From Pseudomonadota bacterium (GTDB lineage Bacteria; Pseudomonadota; Gammaproteobacteria; Burkholderiales; Gallionellaceae): a stretch of 64,000 bases of DNA. Under the pieces are notes generated by a model that had not been told where the DNA came from, did no database searches, and saw only the letters and a program-made list of their open reading frames with translations. The position numbers and the translations under genes were made by a program. Positions 53,363 to 61,041 of the stretch are shown here, one piece after another. The DNA is taken from positions 1 to 64,000 of the forward strand of contig JAJXUI010000003.1 of assembly GCA_021782995.1 (NCBI GenBank), written 5' to 3'. Positions within the stretch are counted from its first letter, which is position 1. Each line of letters opens with the position of its first letter.

Positions 53363-54115
53363 ATGAGATTAAAAAGACATATAGAACGCAGATTCAGCAT
53401 TTCAGCGCAAAGGCTGGCAGTAAAGCCGCATATCCCCTGGTATATCCGCTGGGCAATAGCCATACCACTGATAGCGGTGTTAAGCAGTTTGGTCTGGTGG
53501 GCTTACGATTCGGGACTGGAGCTGGCCGGATTTCATCGTGGAGAGGCTGCTCGCGAGCTTTCCGATTTACATGAAAAAGTCAGCATGTTGCAGGATGAAA
53601 ATGCAAAATTAAGTAGCAGGGCAGCCTCATTTGAGCGGCAGGCGCAGATGGAGCACGCGGCAAATGAGGAAATCGTTAATCAAATCAAAAACCTCAGTGA
53701 GGAGAATGTCCGTCTCAAGGATAATCTGTCGTTTTTCCAGACTTTGCCTTTGACCCAGACGGATGTGGAAAGTGATCTGTCCATCTTGAAGCTGAAGGTT
53801 GAACATGACTCGTTGCCGGGTGAATATTTCTGCCGCATGATACTGGTGCAGTCAGTGAAGCAGCGTAACAAGGCTTTTCAGGGGAATATGCAGCTGATCG
53901 TAAATGCGGTTCAGAATGGCAAAAAAGTAGTGATACAATTCCCGTCAGCAAATGCAGAAGAACAATCTGCATATCAGTTGAATTTCAAGTATTATCAAGT
54001 GATTGACCGCGGTTTCAAGGTTTCTCCCGATATCTCCATTCAGAATGTCCAGGTTAGGGTTTATGAACGAGGAACCAAGGAGCCCAAAGTGATTGAAAGC
54101 GCGAGCTTGATATAA
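53363..54115 (+). CDS. DUF6776-type inner-membrane coiled-coil protein
   Basis: This 250-aa protein has a basic N-terminus, one membrane helix (about residues 28-50, WAIAIPLIAVLSSLVWWAY), a coiled coil (residues 65-125) and a C-terminal beta-rich domain. It matches the uncharacterised betaproteobacterial and gammaproteobacterial family (DUF6776) usually found before a bactofilin gene. It likely works with the bactofilin at the envelope; the function is unknown. The bactofilin starts 22 nt downstream. Confidence 0.8.
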   Translation: MRLKRHIERRFSISAQRLAVKPHIPWYIRWAIAIPLIAVLSSLVWWAYDSGLELAGFHRGEAARELSDLHEKVSMLQDENAKLSSRAASFERQAQMEHAANEEIVNQIKNLSEENVRLKDNLSFFQTLPLTQTDVESDLSILKLKVEHDSLPGEYFCRMILVQSVKQRNKAFQGNMQLIVNAVQNGKKVVIQFPSANAEEQSAYQLNFKYYQVIDRGFKVSPDISIQNVQVRVYERGTKEPKVIESASLI

Positions 54116-54137
54116 GTTGTTAACTTCAGGAGGTTAA

Positions 54138-54548
54138 ATGTTTGGTTCAGGAAACAGCAAGCCGCAAAATCGTATTGATTCCCTGATTGGCGCAGGAACC
54201 AGGATAGTCGGCGATGTTCATTTTACCGGCGGATTGCGCGTAGACGGCGAAATTGATGGCAGTATCATTGCAACTCCGGGCAAACCCAGCACACTGGTAT
54301 TGAGCGAGCATGCGCGTGTGAATGGTGAAGTGAATGTAACCCACCTGGTCGTGAATGGTGAAGTGACAGGGCCGGTAAGTGTGGCAGAATATCTGGAACT
54401 GCAAAGCAAGGCCAAGGTCACAGGAGATGTGCATTACAAGACCCTGGAAATCCAGCTGGGTGCAGTCGTGGAAGGCAAGCTGATTCATTTGGCAGATGCG
54501 GCAGAAAAAGTTGTGGCTTTCAAATTGGGTAATTCTGAACCTGCCTGA
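54138..54548 (+). CDS. Bactofilin (polymer-forming cytoskeletal protein)
   Basis: This 136-aa protein has the bactofilin right-handed beta-helix: repeating RVDGEIDGSI, ARVNGEVN, VTHLVVNGEVTGPV and AKVTGDVHYKTLEIQLGAVVEGKL, with a unit of about 16-18 residues. Termini are short and unstructured. Bactofilins form filaments that position cell-wall or envelope machinery. It sits between the DUF6776 protein and erpA; the DUF6776 membrane protein may anchor it. Confidence 0.92.
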   Translation: MFGSGNSKPQNRIDSLIGAGTRIVGDVHFTGGLRVDGEIDGSIIATPGKPSTLVLSEHARVNGEVNVTHLVVNGEVTGPVSVAEYLELQSKAKVTGDVHYKTLEIQLGAVVEGKLIHLADAAEKVVAFKLGNSEPA

Positions 54549-54568
54549 TGGAATTCTGAATTTATTTC

Positions 54569-54584
54569 ATATAATCATATAGTT
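54569..54584. repeat. AT-rich ATATAATCATATAG motif copy upstream of erpA
   Basis: ATATAATCATATAG lies 20-35 nt upstream of the erpA start, sharing the ATATAATCA core with the copies at 3411, 7321, 24611, 26842, 33211 and 39875. Confidence 0.5.
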
Positions 54585-54601
54585 ATGCAAAGGAGATGGT
54601 C

Positions 54602-54952
54602 ATGAACGCAGTGACTGAAATGCAGGATCCCCTGCTGTTTACCGATAGTGCTGCAAACAAGGTAAAACAGCTGATAGATGAGGAAGGCAATACTGACCTG
54701 AAATTGCGGGTATTTGTTACGGGTGGTGGATGTTCCGGTTTCCAGTACGGATTTACCTTTGATGAGGTGATCAACGATGATGACACCGTCATGATGAAAA
54801 ACGGTGTGCAATTGCTGGTTGACCCCATGAGCTTCCAGTATCTGGTTGGTGCAGAAATCGATTATCAGGAAGGTCTGGAGGGCGCTCAGTTTGTGATCAA
54901 GAACCCGAACGCCGTCACGACCTGCGGTTGCGGTTCTTCATTCTCTGCCTGA
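54602..54952 (+). CDS. erpA: A-type iron-sulfur carrier ErpA
   Basis: The ATG at 54602 (MNAVTEMQ, 116 aa) follows AGGAGAT. The three cluster-binding cysteines are in [13 protein letters not shown] (one) and [11 protein letters not shown] (two), the ErpA/IscA C-x(n)-C-x-C pattern. It carries Fe-S clusters to target proteins, essential in respiring bacteria. A terminator follows. Confidence 0.95.
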   Translation: MNAVTEMQDPLLFTDSAANKVKQLIDEEGNTDLKLRVFVTGGGCSGFQYGFTFDEVINDDDTVMMKNGVQLLVDPMSFQYLVGAEIDYQEGLEGAQFVIKNPNAVTTCGCGSSFSA

Positions 54953-54972
54953 TCAAGGCGAAGCGGCAAGCG

Positions 54973-55004
54973 AAAGCGAGGGTGCTCAGCCCCCTCGCTT
55001 TTTT
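54973..55004 (+). terminator. Rho-independent terminator of erpA
   Basis: AAAGCGAGGG-N9-CCCTCGCTTTTTT (54973-55004) forms a 10-bp stem with a T tail. Confidence 0.88.
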
Positions 55005-55034
55005 CATGCCTGAATTTCAGTGAATGGGGGACGC

Positions 55035-56132
55035 TCAAGCCTGATGGATCGCGCCCAGGATGCATGGATGCCGGGCGCCAGTTACTTCGGGCAGGTTGGC
55101 AGGGTGTCGATCCAGTGTCTGTTTCGCCAGCCATGCAAAAGCAATGGCCTCCAGCCAGTCAGCGTTGATGCCGAGATCATCGGTGAGTCTGATCAATGCC
55201 TCAGGCAACATTGCCTGCAGGCGACTGATCAGCGCTGCATTATGCGCGCCGCCGCCGCACAAATAAATTTCCTGAGCACCTTCACAGTGCCGGATAATGG
55301 ATGTGGCGATACAGGTGCAGGTCAATTCAAGCAATGTGGCCTGTACATCTGCCACGGATTCATTGCCTTTCAGCTTGCTGGAAAGCCAGTGCAAATTGAA
55401 CAGGTCGCGTCCACAGCTTTTGGGTGGGGGCATGCTGAAATAGGATTCCTGCAACAGGTTTTCCAGCAGGGATTTCAGTACAGCTCCGCTTGCCGCAAGG
55501 GCGCCATTCTTGTCGTAAGTCTGGCCGGTATGATGCTGCATCCAGGCGTCCATCAGCAGGTTGCCTGGGCCGCAGTCGAAGCCGCACGCGGGTTTTCCTG
55601 GAGCAAGATCAGTCAGATTGCTGATGCCGCCTATATTCACAATGACGCGATGTGTTTCTGGATGGCGCAATAACTGTTGATGGAAAGCCGGCACAAGTGG
55701 CGCACCTTGTCCGCCTGCGGCGATATCACGACTGCGGAAGTCGTTGATCGTGGTAATGCCGCTGATTTCGGCGAGCATGGCGCCATTGCCAAGCTGGATG
55801 GTATATCCATGCTCCGGACGGTGACGTATGGTCTGTCCATGGCAGCCGATCGCGCGGATTTCGGCGGGGCTTGCATCCGACTTTTCCAGTAATTTGCTGA
55901 CCGCGTCCGCATACAAGGTTGCCAGTGTGTTCGCAATCAGGCTTGCACGTTGCAGCTCGTCGCCGGCAGGCGTGTGCAAGGCCAGCAAAGATTGGCGTAA
56001 TGCTTCCTGATAGGGTTCGTAGTGGGTGGCGATCAGTTTCGGTGCGCGACCGGAAAAATCCAGCAGGGCGACATCAATGCCATCGAGACTGGTCCCGGAC
56101 ATGATGCCTATATAAAGTTCCGGGTTTTCCAT
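55035..56132 (-). CDS. anmK: Anhydro-N-acetylmuramic acid kinase
   Basis: This 365-aa enzyme cleaves and phosphorylates anhydro-MurNAc to MurNAc-6-P in peptidoglycan recycling, complementing ampD at 39891. The N-terminal ATP-loop YIGIMSGTSLDGIDVALLDF is the family signature, with AIGCHGQTIRH, AGGQGAPLVPAFH and NIGGISNLTDL. It is convergent with erpA and is preceded by the M23 peptidase gene (21-nt gap), probably co-transcribed. Confidence 0.94.
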   Translation of the reverse strand: MENPELYIGIMSGTSLDGIDVALLDFSGRAPKLIATHYEPYQEALRQSLLALHTPAGDELQRASLIANTLATLYADAVSKLLEKSDASPAEIRAIGCHGQTIRHRPEHGYTIQLGNGAMLAEISGITTINDFRSRDIAAGGQGAPLVPAFHQQLLRHPETHRVIVNIGGISNLTDLAPGKPACGFDCGPGNLLMDAWMQHHTGQTYDKNGALAASGAVLKSLLENLLQESYFSMPPPKSCGRDLFNLHWLSSKLKGNESVADVQATLLELTCTCIATSIIRHCEGAQEIYLCGGGAHNAALISRLQAMLPEALIRLTDDLGINADWLEAIAFAWLAKQTLDRHPANLPEVTGARHPCILGAIHQA

Positions 56133-56153
56133 GCTGTCTGCCGATGTGACGTA

Positions 56154-57455
56154 TCAGTTGGCAGCGGCGAGTTGCTTGCTATCGAGCAGGTTGAGTTGCT
56201 CCTTCAATGCTGACGTACTGGCGAGGAACTGGCGCTTTTGTGCCGGATTGATCGGTTTGGCATCGGGTAATGCGACATTCAGCGGGTTATGGTGCACGCC
56301 GTTGATCTTGAATTCATAGTGCAGGTGTGGGCCGGTCGCCAGGCCGGTCTGGCCGACATAGCCGATGATATCGCCTTGCTGCACGCGCTGCCCCTTATGC
56401 AGGCCGGTAGCAAAGCGTGACAGATGGCCGTATGCAGTAGAGTATGGGCTCTGGTGGTTGATCATGATCACATTGCCGTAGCCGCCCATATTGCCTACAA
56501 AGCTCACGACGCCATCTGCAGTGGCCTTCACCTTGGTGCCTATGGATGCGGCGTAGTCTACGCCTTTGTGCGCGCGCCATTTGTTGAGGATGGGGTGAAA
56601 ACGCGAAAGGCTAAAGCCGGAACTGACGCGAGTGAATTCCAGCGGGGAGCGCAGGAAGGCTTTATGCATGCTGTGGCCGTCAGGACTGTAATAATTGCCG
56701 TGCCCTGGAGATGATTCAAAATATAGCGCCTGATAGGCGTGGCCCTGGTTGATGAACTCTGCAGCGAGTATCTTGCCGGTGGAAACCGGTTCGCCATTGC
56801 TGTAATTCATTTCATAAATCACCGAGAAATGATCTCCTTTACGCAGGTCTCGGTGGAAATCGATATCACCACTGAAAATGTCCGCGAGTTGTACTGCTGC
56901 GGAGTCGGAAATGCCTGCCTGGTCGGTTGCAGCAAACAGCGTGCTGCTGATCCTGCCTGTGCGCACGAGGATGCGCTTTTCTGACTGCAGCTCGGCTTCA
57001 CGGGTTTCAAATCTGCCCTGCCTGTTTTCAGTTATGACTTGCTTGCCCGCGCTATTGATGTATCGCAGGGAAACCAGGCTGCCATCAGCCAGGGTTTCAG
57101 CCTGTACATTTTTGCCAACCGGCAGGTGTTGCAGCGAATCCGGATTTTTTGCGTTACGCAAATACTGGCTTGCTGCAGGATCGTCTACATTCAGCCTGCG
57201 CAGCAGCTCATCTACAGTATCGCCGCGCTGGACACGTTCAGAACGCCAGAATGTGCCGGTCGCAACACTGTCATGCGCGTGAGTGGGCAGGACAAGGTTC
57301 TCTACCACTTTCTGGTTAAGGTCAAAGGGGATTTCACTTTGCGGGATGATGCCGAAAGCGGATACCACTGCAAGTAAGGGGATGGTAGAAATCGCAGTAA
57401 ACCAGCGTAGTTTCAGTTTATGCTCGTGTAACAGGGATTTTTTTTGGTTTAGCAT
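56154..57455 (-). CDS. M23-family peptidoglycan DD-endopeptidase (MepM-like)
   Basis: This 433-aa protein has an N-terminal membrane helix (about residues 19-37), a LysM-like/OapA-like region (ERVQRGDTVDELLRRLN), a coiled segment and a C-terminal lysostaphin-type peptidase domain. The zinc residues are in WRAHKGVDYAA (HxxxD) and GPHLHYEF (HxH). It should cut cross-links in periplasmic murein. It is divergent from tyrS and precedes anmK. Confidence 0.9.
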   Translation of the reverse strand: MLNQKKSLLHEHKLKLRWFTAISTIPLLAVVSAFGIIPQSEIPFDLNQKVVENLVLPTHAHDSVATGTFWRSERVQRGDTVDELLRRLNVDDPAASQYLRNAKNPDSLQHLPVGKNVQAETLADGSLVSLRYINSAGKQVITENRQGRFETREAELQSEKRILVRTGRISSTLFAATDQAGISDSAAVQLADIFSGDIDFHRDLRKGDHFSVIYEMNYSNGEPVSTGKILAAEFINQGHAYQALYFESSPGHGNYYSPDGHSMHKAFLRSPLEFTRVSSGFSLSRFHPILNKWRAHKGVDYAASIGTKVKATADGVVSFVGNMGGYGNVIMINHQSPYSTAYGHLSRFATGLHKGQRVQQGDIIGYVGQTGLATGPHLHYEFKINGVHHNPLNVALPDAKPINPAQKRQFLASTSALKEQLNLLDSKQLAAAN

Positions 57456-57590
57456 TTAAAATTCGGGTCTTGAATGGATTTTGCCAATCGGTCGATTTGT
57501 TATGATCGGCCTGTCTCAATTGCCAAGCATCTTAGCAGAAATGCATGTATGCTCAAAATTTAAATAAATACATAAAGTTATAGTTTGGGT

Positions 57591-58787
57591 ATGGAACAGC
57601 GCGAAGTTATTGAAATCATTAAACGAGGATCCAGTGAATTATTGCTGGAAGCTGAATTGAAACAGAAGCTGGCTCAGGGACGACCGCTGCGTATCAAGGC
57701 CGGATTTGACCCTACTGCACCAGACCTGCATCTGGGACATACTGTTTTGATTAATAAATTGAAGCAGTTGCAGGATCTTGGGCATCAGATATTGTTTCTG
57801 ATCGGAGATTTCACCGGCATGATTGGTGACCCTACCGGAAAAAATGCCGCACGCCCGCCCCTGTCACGTGAACAGGTGAAGGCGAATGCAGATACTTATC
57901 AGGAACAGGTTTTCAAGATACTGGATCCGGCAAAGACCGAAGTGGTATTCAATTCCACCTGGATGGATAAGTTCAGCGCAGTGGACCTGATACGCCTTGC
58001 CTCTACCCATACGGTTGCACAGATGCTGGAGCGGGATGATTTTTCCAAGCGCTATGCCGGCAATCTGCCAATCGCAATTCATGAATTCATCTATCCGCTG
58101 GTGCAGGGGTATGACTCTGTTGCCCTCAAGGCGGACATCGAGCTGGGCGGCACTGACCAGAAATTCAATTTGCTGATGGGGCGCGAGTTGCAGAAGCATT
58201 TCGGCCAGCCGTCGCAATGTATCCTGATGATGCCCTTGCTGGAAGGGACGGATGGCATTAACAAGATGTCCAAATCGATGGGCAACTATATTGGCATTAC
58301 CGATACGCCGCAGGATATGTTCGGCAAACTGATGTCTATCTCGGATGAACTGATGTGGCGCTATCTGGAGCTGTTGTCATTCGAGAGCATGTCAACCATC
58401 AAGGGCTGGCAAGAAGAAGTGAACCGGGGCAGGAATCCGCGGGACATCAAGGTGATGCTGGCGCAGGAGTTGGTGGCGCGTTTCCATAGCCGCAAGGCTG
58501 CCGAAGATGCGCTGGCAGAATTCGAGGCGCGCTTCAGGCAAGGTGTATTGCCTGACGACATGCCCGAAGTTATGGTCAGTTCCAGTGACGGAGGCATAGG
58601 GATAACGCACCTGCTGAAACAGGCTGGCCTGGTGGATAGCACATCAGATGCGATACGCATGATTGCCCAGTCTGCGGTCAAGCTGGATGGCGAGCGGGTG
58701 AGTGACAAGACGTTGCAGATCAAGGCAGGCGCCATCGTTGTGGCGCAGGTAGGCAAACGGAAATTTGCGAGGATTACTGTCAGTTGA
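57591..58787 (+). CDS. tyrS: Tyrosyl-tRNA synthetase
   Basis: I choose the ATG at 57591 (398 aa) over the TTG two codons upstream. This class I synthetase has the HIGH-like [10 protein letters not shown] (near residue 44), the KMSKS motif [12 protein letters not shown] (near residue 225), and a C-terminal S4 RNA-binding domain ([19 protein letters not shown]). The length and motif form match the TyrZ-like bacterial subfamily. Its leader contains no recognisable T-box. Confidence 0.96.
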   Translation: MEQREVIEIIKRGSSELLLEAELKQKLAQGRPLRIKAGFDPTAPDLHLGHTVLINKLKQLQDLGHQILFLIGDFTGMIGDPTGKNAARPPLSREQVKANADTYQEQVFKILDPAKTEVVFNSTWMDKFSAVDLIRLASTHTVAQMLERDDFSKRYAGNLPIAIHEFIYPLVQGYDSVALKADIELGGTDQKFNLLMGRELQKHFGQPSQCILMMPLLEGTDGINKMSKSMGNYIGITDTPQDMFGKLMSISDELMWRYLELLSFESMSTIKGWQEEVNRGRNPRDIKVMLAQELVARFHSRKAAEDALAEFEARFRQGVLPDDMPEVMVSSSDGGIGITHLLKQAGLVDSTSDAIRMIAQSAVKLDGERVSDKTLQIKAGAIVVAQVGKRKFARITVS

Positions 58788-59359
58788 TTTGTTTGGCGGG
58801 TAATTGTTACAACGACAATTAATATAATATAAACATATACTTATATAATTTACTGCAGAGAGAAGGCGCAATGCCAGCGGGCTTATGCCTGGGAAGCTTC
58901 AGCCTGATCCGGCCATAAAGTTTCGACAATGCTTGCCGATAAGCCTAAATAACTGGCACAAGAGTCAATATCGGGCGTGAATTATCGGCAGACAGAAGCT
59001 CAATGGAAATACTCAACCAGTACCAAGCTGACGTGAATAAACTGAACCCATTTCGAAATACGTAGCGGGTTTTGACTGCAACATGCAGGATCGAATGGAA
59101 AGTTAAGTCTACTGACGAAATGGATGATTAATGTCTGCCAAGATGTAGCTCTGCATTTCCATTTGACTATTCCAACCTGGGGCCGGACGTGATAATTGAA
59201 GTGCAAATGCACTGAAGCGTGAGCTGCAGCGAGCGGCAATTGATGCGATACTTGGCCAGAGGCATTGTTTTCAGGCTGGTGCATTGCGAGGGCTGTAAGG
59301 CACAGTTACCTTGTGCGGGCTATATTTATGACAGAAGTGGCGGACGATACGGCATACGC
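58788..59359. other. 572-bp intergenic region between tyrS and the MCP-like gene
   Basis: The segment after tyrS is AT-rich (58815-58850, TTAATATAATATAAACATATAC, related to the recurrent motif). I see only very short open frames, such as MEILNQYQADVNKLNPFRNT (59003-59065), without support. The track's early start for the MCP-like gene (59219) also falls here. Confidence 0.5.
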
Positions 59360-60559
59360 ATGAAAACAGAATACATTGCAAAACATGCTTGGCAGGCTGT
59401 AACACTGGTTGCGGGTGAAGTGCTGCTTTTTGCATTTGGCGAGCCTATGCTTGCAATGCTGGTATACGCAGTGCCTGTGATTCTATGGAGCCTGCTGGGG
59501 ACTGCCGGCAGCATCAGGGAGGAAGCCGAAAGCGAATCTGTAAATGAGTCTCAAGCGGGCCGGCCAGAACAATCCAGGGTGGCGCTGCTGCAAGACGGAT
59601 TTGCCTCTTTGAGGCAGGAGGTCATGGATTTGATTGATGAAGTCGGCTCTGATCTGTCTCAGCAGCGCAGTGTCCAGTCAGACGCGGTCAGGCGCCTGAT
59701 TGCAAGTTTCCAGAGCATTGAATCGCTGATCAGGGAGCAGACCAGGCTGTCGACGGGCGTTATCAATATTGTTAGCCACAAGCAAGCTGATACGGATATT
59801 TCGGAAACCAGCCACTTTGATGAAATTGTCGGGATTGTGCACCGCATGGCTGACAGCATATCAAGCAACGGACAATCCAGTGTGGAAATGGTGCAAGTGT
59901 TTGCCTCTCTGAAAGGGCGTATTGAAGCGGTGACGCAATTGCTGGGAGAAATGGAAAGCATCAGCAAGCAGACCAATCTTCTGGCCCTGAATGCGGCAAT
60001 TGAGGCGGCTCGCGCAGGAGAATTCGGCAGGGGATTTGCTGTAGTGGCCGATGAGGTCAGGTCGCTATCGGCCCGGAGTGGCGATTTTTCCAGCCAGATT
60101 GAGGCTGAGACATCGGGAATGCGGCAGATCATGGGCAAGGCTGCTGCCATCATTGCAGACCTTGCTTCAAAAGATTTAAACTTGGCCTTGGACACGCAGG
60201 GGCGTGTGCAGCAGATACTGGATGAGGCCGAGAAAAATTCTAGCATGGTTGCCATGCAGCTTGAGCAGATGTCCGCAATTACCGGCAAGGTCGGTATCGA
60301 GGTGGATGCCGCAATCCGTTCTTTGCAGTTTGAAGATCTCTTGCGTCAATTGAATGAAAGAATCGATGGCCGTGTCCAGGCACTGGAAGAGGGATTTGAT
60401 ACATTATTTGATACTGCGGAACAGGGAATCATGAATAACAGTGCTGAAAAAATTGCCGGCCAACTGGAATCTGCGCGTCTCAAAATGCACCAGGCAGCAA
60501 CACATCGCGTGAGTGTACATCAGGAAAACATGGATGGCGGCGATGTTGAGCTTTTCTGA
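59360..60559 (+). CDS. Membrane MCP-like signalling protein
   Basis: I place the start at [14 protein letters not shown] (59360, 399 aa); the track adds 47 unsupported residues. Two closely spaced hydrophobic segments near residues 12-45 would anchor it, with almost no periplasmic part. The MCP signalling tip [23 protein letters not shown] with [17 protein letters not shown] lies near residues 205-245. The C-terminal half is helical, with [22 protein letters not shown]. It is the first of three linked signalling genes, with 12 nt to the next. Its role may be cell-internal sensing rather than classical chemotaxis. Confidence 0.85.
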   Translation: MKTEYIAKHAWQAVTLVAGEVLLFAFGEPMLAMLVYAVPVILWSLLGTAGSIREEAESESVNESQAGRPEQSRVALLQDGFASLRQEVMDLIDEVGSDLSQQRSVQSDAVRRLIASFQSIESLIREQTRLSTGVINIVSHKQADTDISETSHFDEIVGIVHRMADSISSNGQSSVEMVQVFASLKGRIEAVTQLLGEMESISKQTNLLALNAAIEAARAGEFGRGFAVVADEVRSLSARSGDFSSQIEAETSGMRQIMGKAAAIIADLASKDLNLALDTQGRVQQILDEAEKNSSMVAMQLEQMSAITGKVGIEVDAAIRSLQFEDLLRQLNERIDGRVQALEEGFDTLFDTAEQGIMNNSAEKIAGQLESARLKMHQAATHRVSVHQENMDGGDVELF

Positions 60560-60571
60560 TTTTTACGCGGG

Positions 60572-60952
60572 ATGAATGGCATGAAAAGGCTGCTGGTGGT
60601 GGATGATGAGCAACCCATTCGTTCAATGCTCAATGACCTGTTGGGTGATGACTACGAAGTCATGCTGGCTGCAAATGGCCAGGAGGCGTTTGCATTGCTG
60701 AACAGCCATTCATTTGACCTGATCATCACTGATCTGGTCATGCCTGAAATGAATGGCATCGATCTGATCACTTCAATACAGAAAATCAGTCCTGATCTCA
60801 AAATTATCGCCATTTCTGGCGGTGGCGGTCTCAATGGCAGGTTTGACTACTTGCCGGTGGCTGAGCTTTTGGGTGCAGAAAAGATATTCCGCAAACCTTT
60901 CGAGCTGAGCAAGCTGAAGAAAACCGTGGATGCCATGCTGGGCCAGCATTGA
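60572..60952 (+). CDS. Single-domain response regulator (CheY-like)
   Basis: This 126-aa protein is one receiver domain: RLLVVDDEQPIRSML, acceptor Asp in LIITDLVMPEMNGIDL (near residue 54), the Thr/Ser switch in IIAISGGGG and the Lys in IFRKPFE. It is only slightly larger than CheY. It lies between an MCP-like protein and a hybrid kinase, probably as phosphoryl shuttle or output among them. A second possible ATG lies three codons in. Confidence 0.9.
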   Translation: MNGMKRLLVVDDEQPIRSMLNDLLGDDYEVMLAANGQEAFALLNSHSFDLIITDLVMPEMNGIDLITSIQKISPDLKIIAISGGGGLNGRFDYLPVAELLGAEKIFRKPFELSKLKKTVDAMLGQH

Positions 60953-61041
60953 AGGGCCAGTGCGCGCATATTTTTATAAACAGGCCGGGCGCATTGCACC
61001 GGATACCGTATTTTGGATAAGCAGCAGGGTGACAAGCGCGC